A DNA stretch of 64,000 nt from Phocaeicola vulgatus ATCC 8482. Its GTDB lineage: Bacteria; Bacteroidota; Bacteroidia; Bacteroidales; Bacteroidaceae. The DNA lies in the NCBI RefSeq assembly GCF_000012825.1, contig NC_009614.1, positions 2,108,001 to 2,172,000 on the forward strand, in the 5' to 3' direction. This document shows positions 9,465-16,803 of this stretch, one piece after another. A model generated the notes under the pieces. The model was given only the letters and a program-made list of their open reading frames with translations, did no database searches and had not been told where the DNA came from. The position numbers and the translations under genes were made by a program. The stretch's first letter is position 1. The number at the start of each line of letters is the position of its first letter.

Positions 9465-10040
9465 ATGTCTAAACTTTATATAATAGCGGGGTGTAACGGA
9501 GCTGGTAAAACGACTGCTTCGTATACGGTATTACCCGAAATTTTAGAGTGCCGTGAATTTGTCAATGCCGATGAAATCGCCAAGGGACTTTCTCCTTTTA
9601 ACCCCTCAAGTGTAGCAATCGAAGCGGGACGACTGATGCTGAAACGCATCGGAGAACTGTTGTCAGCCGGAGTCAGTTTTTCTGTTGAAACTACATTGTC
9701 TACCCGTTCTTATATCAATCTTATCCAGCAGGCACAAAATCAAGGATATAGTGTCAGCCTTATTTATTTTTGGCTGAATTCGCCTGAACTGGCTATAGAG
9801 CGAGTGAAACAGCGTGTTGCCAACGGAGGGCATGATGTACCTGCTCCCATTATCCGTCGTCGTTATCGTTCGGGGTTGGAAAACTTTTTCCGTATTTATA
9901 TGCCTTGCGTGGATTATTGGATGCTTGCGGACAATAGCTGCACACCGCGTGTTATTGTGGCGGACGCCTTCCGTTTGGGAGATGAGGTCCATATCTATAA
10001 TCAAGAACTTTTTACTAAAATCAGAAGTTATGTCAACTGA
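9465..10040 (+). CDS. zeta-toxin-like P-loop kinase
   Basis: A 191-residue protein with a Walker A motif at residues 9-16 ('GCNGAGKT') and the conserved 'NADEIAKGLSPFNP' and 'SVETTLSTRSY' blocks seen in the zeta toxin / predicted ABC-type ATPase family. True zeta toxins phosphorylate UDP-N-acetylglucosamine and are held by an epsilon antitoxin; the stand-alone Bacteroidetes versions are not well characterised, so toxicity is only inferred. It has its own promoter and a strong Shine-Dalgarno. The next gene overlaps its end by 11 bases. Confidence 0.82.
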   Translation: MSKLYIIAGCNGAGKTTASYTVLPEILECREFVNADEIAKGLSPFNPSSVAIEAGRLMLKRIGELLSAGVSFSVETTLSTRSYINLIQQAQNQGYSVSLIYFWLNSPELAIERVKQRVANGGHDVPAPIIRRRYRSGLENFFRIYMPCVDYWMLADNSCTPRVIVADAFRLGDEVHIYNQELFTKIRSYVN

Positions 10041-10275
10041 AGAAGAATATAAGGAATTAAGTGCGAAGTTGCGTTATGGTTTAGAATTAGCGGAACAGCG
10101 GTTGATAGAGGAAACTGCACGGCGCGAAGGGACACTGTGTTATGGTCGTCCCGATGGAAAAGTAGTTCGGATCTCAGCAACTGAACTTTTAAAGCTTCGT
10201 CAGTCCGGTGGAAACAATGCGGCATCTGTGGCTGTTTGTACTTGCTCTGAGATGGAGAGTGGCTGGAATCGTTGA
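10030..10275 (+). CDS. small hypothetical protein co-translated with the zeta-like kinase, possible antitoxin
   Basis: An 81-residue protein starting at ATG 10030 inside the 3' end of the kinase gene (11-base overlap, different frame). The first half is a charged helix ('STEEEYKELSAKLRYGLELAEQRLIEETARREG'), followed by 'YGRPDGKVVRISATELLKL'. It does not resemble the epsilon antitoxin that I know. The overlap and strong coupling suggest a partner role, such as antitoxin or regulator of the kinase, but this rests on context only. Confidence 0.65.
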   Translation: MSTEEEYKELSAKLRYGLELAEQRLIEETARREGTLCYGRPDGKVVRISATELLKLRQSGGNNAASVAVCTCSEMESGWNR

Positions 10276-10413
10276 AAATATATGAATAACTGTATATGTA
10301 TAGGGAAGAATCAAAATTTCTTCCCTATGTTTTTACTCCGTTATTCAAAGCCTAGATGTGGTTGTATCAGCCTTTTGTATGCAAAAAGCAGGAGGAAAAA
10401 ATATCTTAATTTG

Positions 10414-10444
10414 TTTGTCAGTTCAAAGAAAAGCCGTACCTTTG
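10414..10444 (+). promoter_or_regulatory. full promoter of rplM-rpsI (TTTG - 19 bp - TACCTTTG)
   Basis: The -33 box TTTG (10414-10417) and the -7 box TACCTTTG (10437-10444) are 19 bases apart, the consensus Bacteroides spacing. Transcription should begin near 10450, giving a leader of about 125 bases before rplM. Confidence 0.85.
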
Positions 10445-10485
10445 CAAGCCGATTATTATCAAAAGTTTATAAAGAATTAATTCTT

Positions 10486-10527
10486 AGCGTGTTAATAGTT
10501 CTTTGTCCGGGAACGGTTAGAAACGCT
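10486..10527 (+). promoter_or_regulatory. structured leader of rplM, candidate L13 autoregulatory element
   Basis: Within the rplM 5' UTR, AGCGT (10486-10490) pairs with ACGCT (10523-10527) and GTTC (10498-10501) pairs with GAAC (10511-10514), giving a two-part hairpin with an internal loop and a nine-base apical loop. A 14-bp palindrome (AAGAATTAATTCTT, 10472-10485) sits just before it. Feedback by a ribosomal protein is plausible but inferred. Confidence 0.4.
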
Positions 10528-10574
10528 GGGAAGAATTGTTTTTTAGTAGTTAACATTTAAAAAAGAATTTAAGA

Positions 10575-11036
10575 GTGGATACTTTAAGTTACAAGACCAT
10601 TTCTGCAAACAAAGAAACAGCTCATAAAGAATGGGTTGTTGTCGATGCAACCGATCAGGTCGTAGGCCGTCTCGGTTCGAAAGTTGCGAAACTGTTGAGA
10701 GGAAAGTACAAACCAGACTTTACCCCTCATGCTGACTGCGGTGATAATGTTATTATCATTAATGCAGACAAAGTGAAATTTACCGGAAACAAGTGGAACG
10801 ACAAGGTTTACTTGCGCTATACAGGTTATCCCGGTGGTCAGAGAGAAATGACTCCTGCCCAGTTGATGAAGAAACCTAACGGTGAAGAAAAACTGTTGAA
10901 GAGAGTAGTAAAGGGTATGCTTCCTAAAAATCGTCTGGGAGCACAGTTGCTGGGCAATTTGTATGTTTACGCTGGTAGTGAACATAAACATGAAGCTCAG
11001 ACTCCGAAATCAATTGATATAAACTCACTTAAATAA
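10575..11036 (+). CDS. rplM: 50S ribosomal protein L13
   Basis: A 153-residue protein with the L13 core: 'WVVVDATDQVVGRLGSKVAKLLRGK', 'NADKVKFTGNKWNDKVYLRYTGYPGG' and 'VKGMLPKNRLG'. It is an early-assembly 50S subunit protein. The start is GTG (10575), as expected from the family N-terminus. rpsI follows after six bases, the universal rplM-rpsI pair. Confidence 0.97.
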   Translation: MDTLSYKTISANKETAHKEWVVVDATDQVVGRLGSKVAKLLRGKYKPDFTPHADCGDNVIIINADKVKFTGNKWNDKVYLRYTGYPGGQREMTPAQLMKKPNGEEKLLKRVVKGMLPKNRLGAQLLGNLYVYAGSEHKHEAQTPKSIDINSLK

Positions 11037-11042
11037 TAAAGA

Positions 11043-11429
11043 ATGGAAGTAGTAAATGCATTAGGCAGACGTAAACGCGCCGTAGCACGCGTGTTCGTAA
11101 GCGAAGGTACAGGAAAGATTACTATTAACAAGAGAGACCTTGCACAGTACTTTCCATCAACTATTCTTCAGTATGTAGTAAAACAGCCTTTGAACAAGCT
11201 GGAGGCTGCTGAAAAATATGATATCAAAGTAAATCTTTACGGTGGTGGTTTTACAGGTCAGTCACAGGCTTTGCGTCTGGCTATCGCCCGTGCGCTGGTT
11301 AAAATCAACCCTGAAGATAAAACAGCTCTTCGTTCAGAAGGCTTCATGACACGTGATTCTCGTTCTGTAGAACGTAAGAAACCGGGTCAGCCCAAAGCAC
11401 GTCGTAGATTCCAGTTCAGTAAACGTTAA
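11043..11429 (+). CDS. rpsI: 30S ribosomal protein S9
   Basis: A 128-residue S9 protein: 'ALGRRKRAVARVFVSEGTGKITINKRD' at the start, 'VNLYGGGFTGQSQALRLAIARAL' in the middle, and the conserved basic tail 'RKKPGQPKARRRFQFSKR' that reaches the ribosomal P site. It is co-transcribed with rplM. A structured intergenic leader follows before rpsB. Confidence 0.98.
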   Translation: MEVVNALGRRKRAVARVFVSEGTGKITINKRDLAQYFPSTILQYVVKQPLNKLEAAEKYDIKVNLYGGGFTGQSQALRLAIARALVKINPEDKTALRSEGFMTRDSRSVERKKPGQPKARRRFQFSKR

Positions 11430-11432
11430 TAT

Positions 11433-11512
11433 CCGGTTTTACTTGGAACTGGTTAAGAAGCGTTTAGTATCTAAACCAGCGGGACTCTACTTGGTAGCGG
11501 ACTACCCGATGG
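11433..11512 (+). promoter_or_regulatory. structured leader before rpsB with alternative pairings, candidate S2 autoregulatory element
   Basis: Three hairpins occur in 80 bases. CCGGTT (11433-11438) pairs with AACTGG (11447-11452). GTTTAG (11462-11467) pairs with CTAAAC (11471-11476). CCAGCGGG (11476-11483) pairs with CCCGATGG (11505-11512) with one mismatch, enclosing CTAC-TTG-GTAG (11487-11497). CTGGTT (11449-11454) can instead pair with AACCAG (11474-11479), which would break all three. No -7 box is seen here, so rpsB may be read from the rplM promoter. Confidence 0.5.
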
Positions 11513-11561
11513 TTGGTTGAGATAAACAAAAAAGAAAGTAAACGATTTAAAGAATAACAAA

Positions 11562-12401
11562 ATGTCTAGAACTAATTTCGATACATTATTGGAAGCCGGT
11601 TGCCACTTCGGACACCTTAAGAGAAAGTGGAATCCCTCAATGGCTCCTTATATTTTCATGGAACGCAATGGTATCCATATCATTGACCTCCATAAAACAG
11701 TTGCTAAAGTAGATGAAGCTGCTGATGCACTGAAACAAATCGCAAAATCAGGTAAGAAAGTCCTGTTTGTTGCTACTAAGAAACAAGCTAAACAAGTAGT
11801 AGCTGAGAAAGCTGCTTCTGTAAATATGCCTTATGTAATCGAGCGTTGGCCGGGTGGTATGTTGACTAACTTCCCGACTATCCGTAAGGCTGTGAAGAAA
11901 ATGGCTACTATCGATAAGTTGACCAACGATGGTACTTATTCAAACCTTTCTAAGAGAGAAGTTCTGCAAATCTCTCGTCAGCGTGCTAAATTGGAGAAGA
12001 ACTTAGGCTCTATCGCTGATTTGACTCGTTTGCCGTCAGCACTGTTCGTTATCGATGTGTTGAAAGAAAACATTGCAGTTCGTGAAGCTAACCGTCTGGG
12101 TATCCCTGTATTTGCTATCGTTGATACAAATTCAGATCCTTCAAACGTAGACTTCGTGATTCCTGCAAACGATGACGCTACTAAGTCTGTAGAAGTGATC
12201 TTGGATGCTTGTTGTGGCGCTATCGCTGAAGGCTTGGAAGAAAGAAAAGCTGAAAAAGTAGATATGGAAGCTGCCGGTGAAAATGCTCCTAAGGGTGCTG
12301 GTAAGAAGAAAAATACCAAGGCTCGTATGGATAAAGCCGAAGAAGAAGCTATCAATGCTGCTAAGGCTGCCGCTTTCTTGAAAGAAGACGAAGAAGCTTA
12401 A
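11562..12401 (+). CDS. rpsB: 30S ribosomal protein S2
   Basis: A 279-residue S2 protein with the conserved opening 'LLEAGCHFGHLKRKWNPSMAPYIF', 'RWPGGMLTNFPTIRKAVKKM', and the C-terminal 'IPVFAIVDTNSDPSNVDFVIPANDDATKS'. It is longer than E. coli S2 (about 241) because of a Lys/Ala/Glu-rich tail from residue 230, common in Bacteroidetes. It joins the 30S subunit late, with S1. It precedes tsf, the usual rpsB-tsf pair, separated by a repeat element. Confidence 0.97.
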   Translation: MSRTNFDTLLEAGCHFGHLKRKWNPSMAPYIFMERNGIHIIDLHKTVAKVDEAADALKQIAKSGKKVLFVATKKQAKQVVAEKAASVNMPYVIERWPGGMLTNFPTIRKAVKKMATIDKLTNDGTYSNLSKREVLQISRQRAKLEKNLGSIADLTRLPSALFVIDVLKENIAVREANRLGIPVFAIVDTNSDPSNVDFVIPANDDATKSVEVILDACCGAIAEGLEERKAEKVDMEAAGENAPKGAGKKKNTKARMDKAEEEAINAAKAAAFLKEDEEA

Positions 12402-12410
12402 TAGTATAAA

Positions 12411-12490
12411 TTGAGAGTTGAGAATTGAAAATTGGGGAAGGGGCAGATTATGCTGTTGATTCTCAATTCTCAATTTTCAATTCTCAATTC
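12411..12490. repeat. intergenic AT-rich inverted repeat between rpsB and tsf
   Basis: TTGAGAATTGAAAATTG (12418-12434) is a perfect 17-bp inverted copy of CAATTTTCAATTCTCAA (12471-12487), with a 36-base loop. The motif ATTCTCAATT is also repeated directly inside the right arm. It lies between two co-transcribed translation genes. It resembles a dispersed intergenic repeat rather than a terminator, since no T-run follows. Confidence 0.65.
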
Positions 12491-12533
12491 TGTTTTAAAG
12501 ATATTACTAACAATTAAAAAATAAAGGAATATT

Positions 12534-13523
12534 ATGGCTGTAACTATGGCTGAAATAACCAAGCTTCGTAAGATTAGTGGAGCTGGTATGATGGATTGCA
12601 AGAACGCCTTGACTGAAGCAAACGGCGATATCGATAAAGCAATGGAAATTATCCGTAAAAAAGGACAGGCTGTTGCTGCAAAACGTTCTGACCGTGAAGC
12701 ATCTGAAGGTTGTGTGCTGGCAAAAAAGGATGGCGAATTTGCTGCTATCATCGCTTTGAAATGCGAAACCGACTTCGTTGCTAAAAATGCTGATTTCGTA
12801 GCGTTGACTCAAGCTATTCTGGATGCTGCTGTTGCCAACAGATGCAAGACTTTGGAAGAAGTAAAGGCTTTGCCTATGGGTAACGGTACTGTACAGGATG
12901 CAGTAACAGACCGTAGCGGTATCACTGGTGAAAAAATGGAATTGGATGGCTACAATGTGGTTGAAGGTGCTTATACTTCTATTTATAACCACCAGGGAAA
13001 TAACCAGCTTTGTACTATTGTTGCCATGAATAAGGAAGCTGAAGCTGCCGCTCACGGAGTTGCTATGCAGATTGCCGCTATGAATCCTATTGCAATTGAT
13101 GAAGCCGGTGTTCCTGAATCTGTAAAAGAAGCTGAAATACAGGTAGCTATTGATAAAACTAAGAAAGAACAAGTAGACAAGGCTGTTGAAGTTGCTTTGA
13201 AGAAGGCTGGTATCAACCCTGCACATGTAGACAGCGAAGAGCACATGGAAAGTAACAAGGCTAAGGGCTGGATTACTGACGAAGATATTGCCAAAGCTAA
13301 GGAAATCATTGCTACTGTTTCTGCTGAAAAAGCTGCCAACTTGCCGCAACAGATGATTGAAAACATTGCTAAAGGTCGTCTGGGTAAGTTCTTGAAGGAA
13401 GTTTGCTTGCTGAACCAGGAGGATATCATGGATGGTAAGAAGACTGTAAGAGAAGTGTTGAAGGAAGCTGATCCTGAATTGCAGATCGTTGCTTTCAAAC
13501 GTTTCACTTTACGTGCTGAATAA
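12534..13523 (+). CDS. tsf: elongation factor Ts
   Basis: A 329-residue EF-Ts, the nucleotide exchange factor that recharges EF-Tu. The UBA-like N-terminus ('EITKLRKISGAGMMDCKNALTEANGD') and the signature 'KCETDFVAKNADF' are clear; 'GRLGKFLKEVCLLNQ' marks the C-terminal module. ATG at 12534 gives MAVT before the conserved MAEITKLR; ATG 12546 is an equally possible start. It is the last gene of the ribosomal block, with a terminator at 13546. Confidence 0.96.
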   Translation: MAVTMAEITKLRKISGAGMMDCKNALTEANGDIDKAMEIIRKKGQAVAAKRSDREASEGCVLAKKDGEFAAIIALKCETDFVAKNADFVALTQAILDAAVANRCKTLEEVKALPMGNGTVQDAVTDRSGITGEKMELDGYNVVEGAYTSIYNHQGNNQLCTIVAMNKEAEAAAHGVAMQIAAMNPIAIDEAGVPESVKEAEIQVAIDKTKKEQVDKAVEVALKKAGINPAHVDSEEHMESNKAKGWITDEDIAKAKEIIATVSAEKAANLPQQMIENIAKGRLGKFLKEVCLLNQEDIMDGKKTVREVLKEADPELQIVAFKRFTLRAE

Positions 13524-13545
13524 GATTTCCGCAATTATAGAATGG

Positions 13546-13574
13546 GGGACTGTGTGACAACAGTCCCTTTCTTT
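13546..13574. terminator. terminator between tsf and the SUI1-like gene
   Basis: An 8-bp stem GGGACTGT / ACAGTCCC with a six-base loop is followed by a T-rich run on the + strand. It lies between convergent genes and may serve both. Confidence 0.8.
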
Positions 13575-13581
13575 TTTCCGG

Positions 13582-13920
13582 TTATTTGGTCTGGGTATAT
13601 CCTTCAGCTTTCAATAACTCGATGACCCGTTGCTTGAACTCTCCTTGGATAAGGATCTCCCCGTCTTTTACTGAACCGCCTACTCCACATTTGCTTTTCA
13701 ATAATTTACCCAACTCTTTCAGGTCATTTTCTGTTCCGATGAACCCGTTGATTAATGTCACGGTTTTGCCACCCCGTCCTTTTTTTTCTATATTGACACG
13801 GAGTTTCTGTTGTTTTTTATCTAATGTCTCAACCGCTTCCTCTTCAACACTTTCATACTTGAAATCAGGATTTGTGGAATAAACCACATTCAGACGTTCT
13901 TTCCAATCGTTATTTTTCAT
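13582..13920 (-). CDS. SUI1/eIF1-like translation factor (YciH family)
   Basis: A 112-residue protein whose C-terminal 75 residues form a SUI1 domain ('LRVNIEKKGRGGKTVTLINGF', 'LGKLLKSKCGVGGSVKDGEILIQGEF'). Bacterial YciH resembles eIF1 and is thought to influence start-codon fidelity on the 30S subunit; its role here is inferred from family. I chose the ATG at 13920 ('MKNNDWKER') over a longer open frame because the -7 box at 13945-13952 sits inside that extension. It is convergent with tsf and divergent from rex. Confidence 0.9.
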   Translation of the reverse strand: MKNNDWKERLNVVYSTNPDFKYESVEEEAVETLDKKQQKLRVNIEKKGRGGKTVTLINGFIGTENDLKELGKLLKSKCGVGGSVKDGEILIQGEFKQRVIELLKAEGYTQTK

Positions 13921-13944
13921 GTGAATTTTGCTTAAATGAATACT

Positions 13945-13952
13945 CAAAGATA
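13945..13952 (-). promoter_or_regulatory. -7 box (TATCTTTG) of the SUI1-like gene
   Basis: On the minus strand this matches TAnnTTTG, 25 bases before the ATG at 13920. Confidence 0.6.
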
Positions 13953-13996
13953 AGACTTTTTTTATACTCTATCCGTCAATGTAACAAATAAAAGTG

Positions 13997-14004
13997 TACT
14001 TTTG
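13997..14004 (+). promoter_or_regulatory. -7 box (TACTTTTG) of rex
   Basis: It matches TAnnTTTG, 34 bases before the rex ATG. The 13 bases up to and including its TA (AAATAAAAGTGTA) are identical to those at the tsaB promoter. Confidence 0.65.
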
Positions 14005-14037
14005 CAAATTACCTAATGATAATACCTAAAGAAAAAG

Positions 14038-14688
14038 ATGGATATACGTATGCATAAATTCTCGGATAAAGTGCCTGAGCCGACTTTGCGCAGACTTCCG
14101 TGGTATCTTTCGAATGTGAAACTGATGAAAGAACAGGGAGAAACGTACGTGTCTTCTACCCAAATATCCAAGCAAATCAATGTAGATGCTTCCCAAATAG
14201 CGAAAGATCTTTCTTATGTAAATATATCCGGCCGTACACGTGTGGGGTATGAGATTGATGCGTTGATAGAGGTGCTGGAGCGTTTCTTGGGATTTACCAA
14301 AATGCATAAAGCTTTTTTGTTTGGTGTCGGTAGTTTGGGAGGTGCTTTATTGCGCGACTCGGGGCTGCATCATTTTGGATTAGAGATAGTAGGTGCGTTT
14401 GATATTAATCCCGGATTGGTCGGGAAGGAAATAAATGGAATTCCTATTTATCATTCGGATGAATTTGAGATAAAAATGAAATCCTGTGATGTGAATATCG
14501 GGGTATTGACTGTGCCTATTAATATAGCACAGGAGATAACAGATAAAATGATAGCGGGTGGCATTAAGGCTGTTTGGAACTTTACACCGTTCCGTATTCG
14601 TGTACCGGAAAATATTGTGGTGCAGAATACATCACTTTATGCTCATCTGGCTGTAATGTTTAACAGATTAAATGTAATTCAAGAATAA
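14038..14688 (+). CDS. rex: redox-sensing transcriptional repressor Rex
   Basis: A 216-residue protein with an N-terminal winged helix (residues about 10-80, 'VPEPTLRRLPWYLSNVKLM', 'SSTQISKQINVDASQIAKDLS') and a Rossmann fold with the NAD(H)-binding glycines at 96-101 ('GVGSLGG'), then 'AFDINPGLVGKEINGIPI'. Rex dimers bind operators when NADH/NAD+ is low and release when it rises, controlling fermentation and anaerobic metabolism genes. An in-frame ATG at 14050 is an alternative start. FAH and ispF genes follow closely in one operon. Confidence 0.95.
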   Translation: MDIRMHKFSDKVPEPTLRRLPWYLSNVKLMKEQGETYVSSTQISKQINVDASQIAKDLSYVNISGRTRVGYEIDALIEVLERFLGFTKMHKAFLFGVGSLGGALLRDSGLHHFGLEIVGAFDINPGLVGKEINGIPIYHSDEFEIKMKSCDVNIGVLTVPINIAQEITDKMIAGGIKAVWNFTPFRIRVPENIVVQNTSLYAHLAVMFNRLNVIQE

Positions 14689-14692
14689 TAAT

Positions 14693-15310
14693 ATGAAGAT
14701 TATAGCCGTAGGAATGAACTACGTTGCACATTGCCACGAGTTACATGCTGATGAAAAATTACCGGAAGAACCGGTTATTTTTATGAAACCGGATTCGGCT
14801 CTGCTGAAAGACAGCAAGCCGTTTTTTATTCCTGATTTTTCTCAGCAGGTGGATTATGAGACAGAATTGGTAGTACGTATTAATCGTTTGGGAAAGAATA
14901 TTGCTCCGCGTTTTGCCAGTCGGTATTATGATGCGGTGACGGTAGGAATAGATTTTACGGCACGTGACCTTCAGCGGCGGTTCCGGGAGGAAGGCAAGCC
15001 TTGGGAGCTGTGTAAAGGGTTTGATAGCTCGGCTGCCATAGGTGATTTTGTGCCGGTAGACAGATTTAAGGATATACAGAATTTAAACTTTCATTTGGAT
15101 ATAGATGGAAAAACAGTGCAGAGAGGCAACACTGCGGATATGTTGTTTAAGGTGGATGAGATAATTGCATACGTTAGTCGGTTTTTTACATTAAAGATTG
15201 GAGATTTGCTCTATACGGGGACTCCTGTGGGAGTAGGGCCAGTCGGCATAGGACAGCATTTGCAGGGGTATTTGGAAGGTGAGAAATTATTAGATTTTTA
15301 TGTAAGATGA
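14693..15310 (+). CDS. fumarylacetoacetate hydrolase family protein
   Basis: A 205-residue FAH-fold protein: 'MNYVAHCHELHADEKLPEEPVIFMKP' with the substrate/metal loop, 'DYETELVVRI' with acidic metal ligands, 'GIDFTARDLQ', and 'GDLLYTGTPVGVGPV'. Family members hydrolyse or decarboxylate acylpyruvates and related diketo acids with Mg2+; many small stand-alone ones are acylpyruvases or oxaloacetate decarboxylases. The substrate is not predictable. It begins four bases after rex and overlaps ispF by four bases (ATGA). Confidence 0.85.
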   Translation: MKIIAVGMNYVAHCHELHADEKLPEEPVIFMKPDSALLKDSKPFFIPDFSQQVDYETELVVRINRLGKNIAPRFASRYYDAVTVGIDFTARDLQRRFREEGKPWELCKGFDSSAAIGDFVPVDRFKDIQNLNFHLDIDGKTVQRGNTADMLFKVDEIIAYVSRFFTLKIGDLLYTGTPVGVGPVGIGQHLQGYLEGEKLLDFYVR

Positions 15311-15789
15311 AAATAAGAGTAGGATTTGGATTCGATGTGCACCAACTGGTAACCGGTCGTGAACTATGGCTTGGAGGAATAAAATTTGAACATGAATTGG
15401 GGCTATTGGGACACTCGGATGCCGATGTGTTGATTCATGCCATTTGTGACGCTTTGCTGGGAGCTGCCAATATGCGTGATATAGGTTATCATTTTCCTGA
15501 TACTGCGGGTGAATTCAAGAATATTGATAGCAAGATTTTATTGGCTGAAACGGTGGACCTGATTGCTGCAAAAGGATATAAAGTAGGTAATGTGGACGCA
15601 ACGATTTGTGCTGAACGTCCTAAATTGAAAGCGCGGATTCCGGAAATGCAGTTGGTACTTGCTCATTTGATGAGGATTGATGTGGATGATGTTTCCGTAA
15701 AGGCTACCACTACAGAGAAACTGGGATTTACGGGCAGGGAGGAGGGCATTTCCGCTTATGCCACTGTATTGATAGAGAAAGCGGAATGA
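15307..15789 (+). CDS. ispF: 2-C-methyl-D-erythritol 2,4-cyclodiphosphate synthase
   Basis: A 160-residue enzyme of the MEP isoprenoid pathway that forms MEcPP, working as a trimer. Metal ligands are in 'FGFDVHQL' (D10, H12) and 'GHSDADVLIHAICDALLGA'; 'YHFPDT' and 'VKATTTEKLGFTGREEGI' complete the active site. The ATG overlaps the stop of the FAH gene. The same pathway's dxr is at 24851. Confidence 0.97.
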   Translation: MKIRVGFGFDVHQLVTGRELWLGGIKFEHELGLLGHSDADVLIHAICDALLGAANMRDIGYHFPDTAGEFKNIDSKILLAETVDLIAAKGYKVGNVDATICAERPKLKARIPEMQLVLAHLMRIDVDDVSVKATTTEKLGFTGREEGISAYATVLIEKAE

Positions 15790-15839
15790 TTTGTTGCGCT
15801 TTATTGGGAAATATCTTCTGGCAAGATCTTGCTGGAAGA

Positions 15840-16730
15840 TTATAGGATAAGGCCGAATGCTAGTAATACGCCGAATAGCAGCATATTGCGGGAGGTTTCT
15901 CCCAATATGCTGTTTAATTCTTTTCCCCTGTTGATTTTTACCATTCTTTGCCATGCCATGAAGTGAGGTAACAGATAAATTTGGGGTAATAATGCAGCCC
16001 AAATGTGCCCGGTCGGGATAAACAATAAACAAAGCCATGCGGCAGCCAATCCCAAAAATAAGTATAATTGTTGCCCTGCATTGGCTCCCCAGCGTACTAC
16101 GATTGTTTTCTTTCCGCTTTTTGCATCCTGATCGCGGTCACGGTAATTATTCACCATCAACAAGGTATCTATAATCAGTCCGCAAGCTAGAGAGGCGAGT
16201 GTCACATTCCAAGTCCAGTCACGGCACATCACATAGTAAGTGCAGCCTACCGGTACAAATCCGAAAAAGACAATGACAAGTATGTCTCCCCATCCGTGAT
16301 AAGCTAGCGGATAAGGTCCTGCTGTATAAAGAAAAGCGAATAAAACACATAAAATTCCTACTGGAATCATTTCAATCCCTCCATAAGCTAATAGGCATAA
16401 CCCTGCTAAACAAGCTGTTGCTGTGGTCAGGGCGATTCCCTTTCTCATGGCGTTCAGTGTGATCCATCCTTGCGCGCAGGCACGTTCAGGACCCAAACGG
16501 TCTTCACGGTCACTGCCTTTCAGGTAATCAAAGTAATCATTAATGAAGTTGGCGTCTATCTGCATCAGAAAAGCGAAGGCAAAGCAAAGCAATGCTGGTG
16601 TCATTTGGAAGCAGCTGTCTGCATAGGCCAAGGCACATCCCAGTAAAACCGGAGTGGCGGCTCCTGCCAATGTTTTAGGGCGGGCGGCTAGAAGCCATGC
16701 TTTTATTGAGTTAACTTGAACAATTTCCAT
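15840..16730 (-). CDS. menA: 1,4-dihydroxy-2-naphthoate polyprenyltransferase
   Basis: A 296-residue UbiA-family membrane prenyltransferase with about eight helices that joins a polyprenyl chain to DHNA in menaquinone synthesis. The first Asp-rich motif is 'NFINDYFDYLKGSDREDR' and the second is 'LLMVNNYRDRDQDAKSGKKT', as in MenA. Menaquinone is the respiratory quinone of Bacteroides. It is a single gene, with a divergent promoter shared with the phosphoesterase. Confidence 0.93.
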   Translation of the reverse strand: MEIVQVNSIKAWLLAARPKTLAGAATPVLLGCALAYADSCFQMTPALLCFAFAFLMQIDANFINDYFDYLKGSDREDRLGPERACAQGWITLNAMRKGIALTTATACLAGLCLLAYGGIEMIPVGILCVLFAFLYTAGPYPLAYHGWGDILVIVFFGFVPVGCTYYVMCRDWTWNVTLASLACGLIIDTLLMVNNYRDRDQDAKSGKKTIVVRWGANAGQQLYLFLGLAAAWLCLLFIPTGHIWAALLPQIYLLPHFMAWQRMVKINRGKELNSILGETSRNMLLFGVLLAFGLIL

Positions 16731-16753
16731 TTCTATTTATAATTAAGGTTGTG

Positions 16754-16784
16754 CAAAGATAAAACAATTAATTCTGTATCTTTG
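16754..16784. promoter_or_regulatory. divergent -7 boxes for menA (minus) and the phosphoesterase (plus)
   Basis: CAAAGATA at 16754-16761 reads TATCTTTG on the minus strand, 24 bases before menA. TATCTTTG at 16777-16784 on the plus strand lies 19 bases before the ATG at 16804. The two are back to back in 31 bases. Confidence 0.65.
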
Positions 16785-16803
16785 TCTCCAAATAGAAAGG
16801 ATT

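Noticed and set aside
10282..10560. A 92-codon open frame before rplM
   Set aside because: It covers the consensus rplM promoter and structured leader, and its translation looks random.
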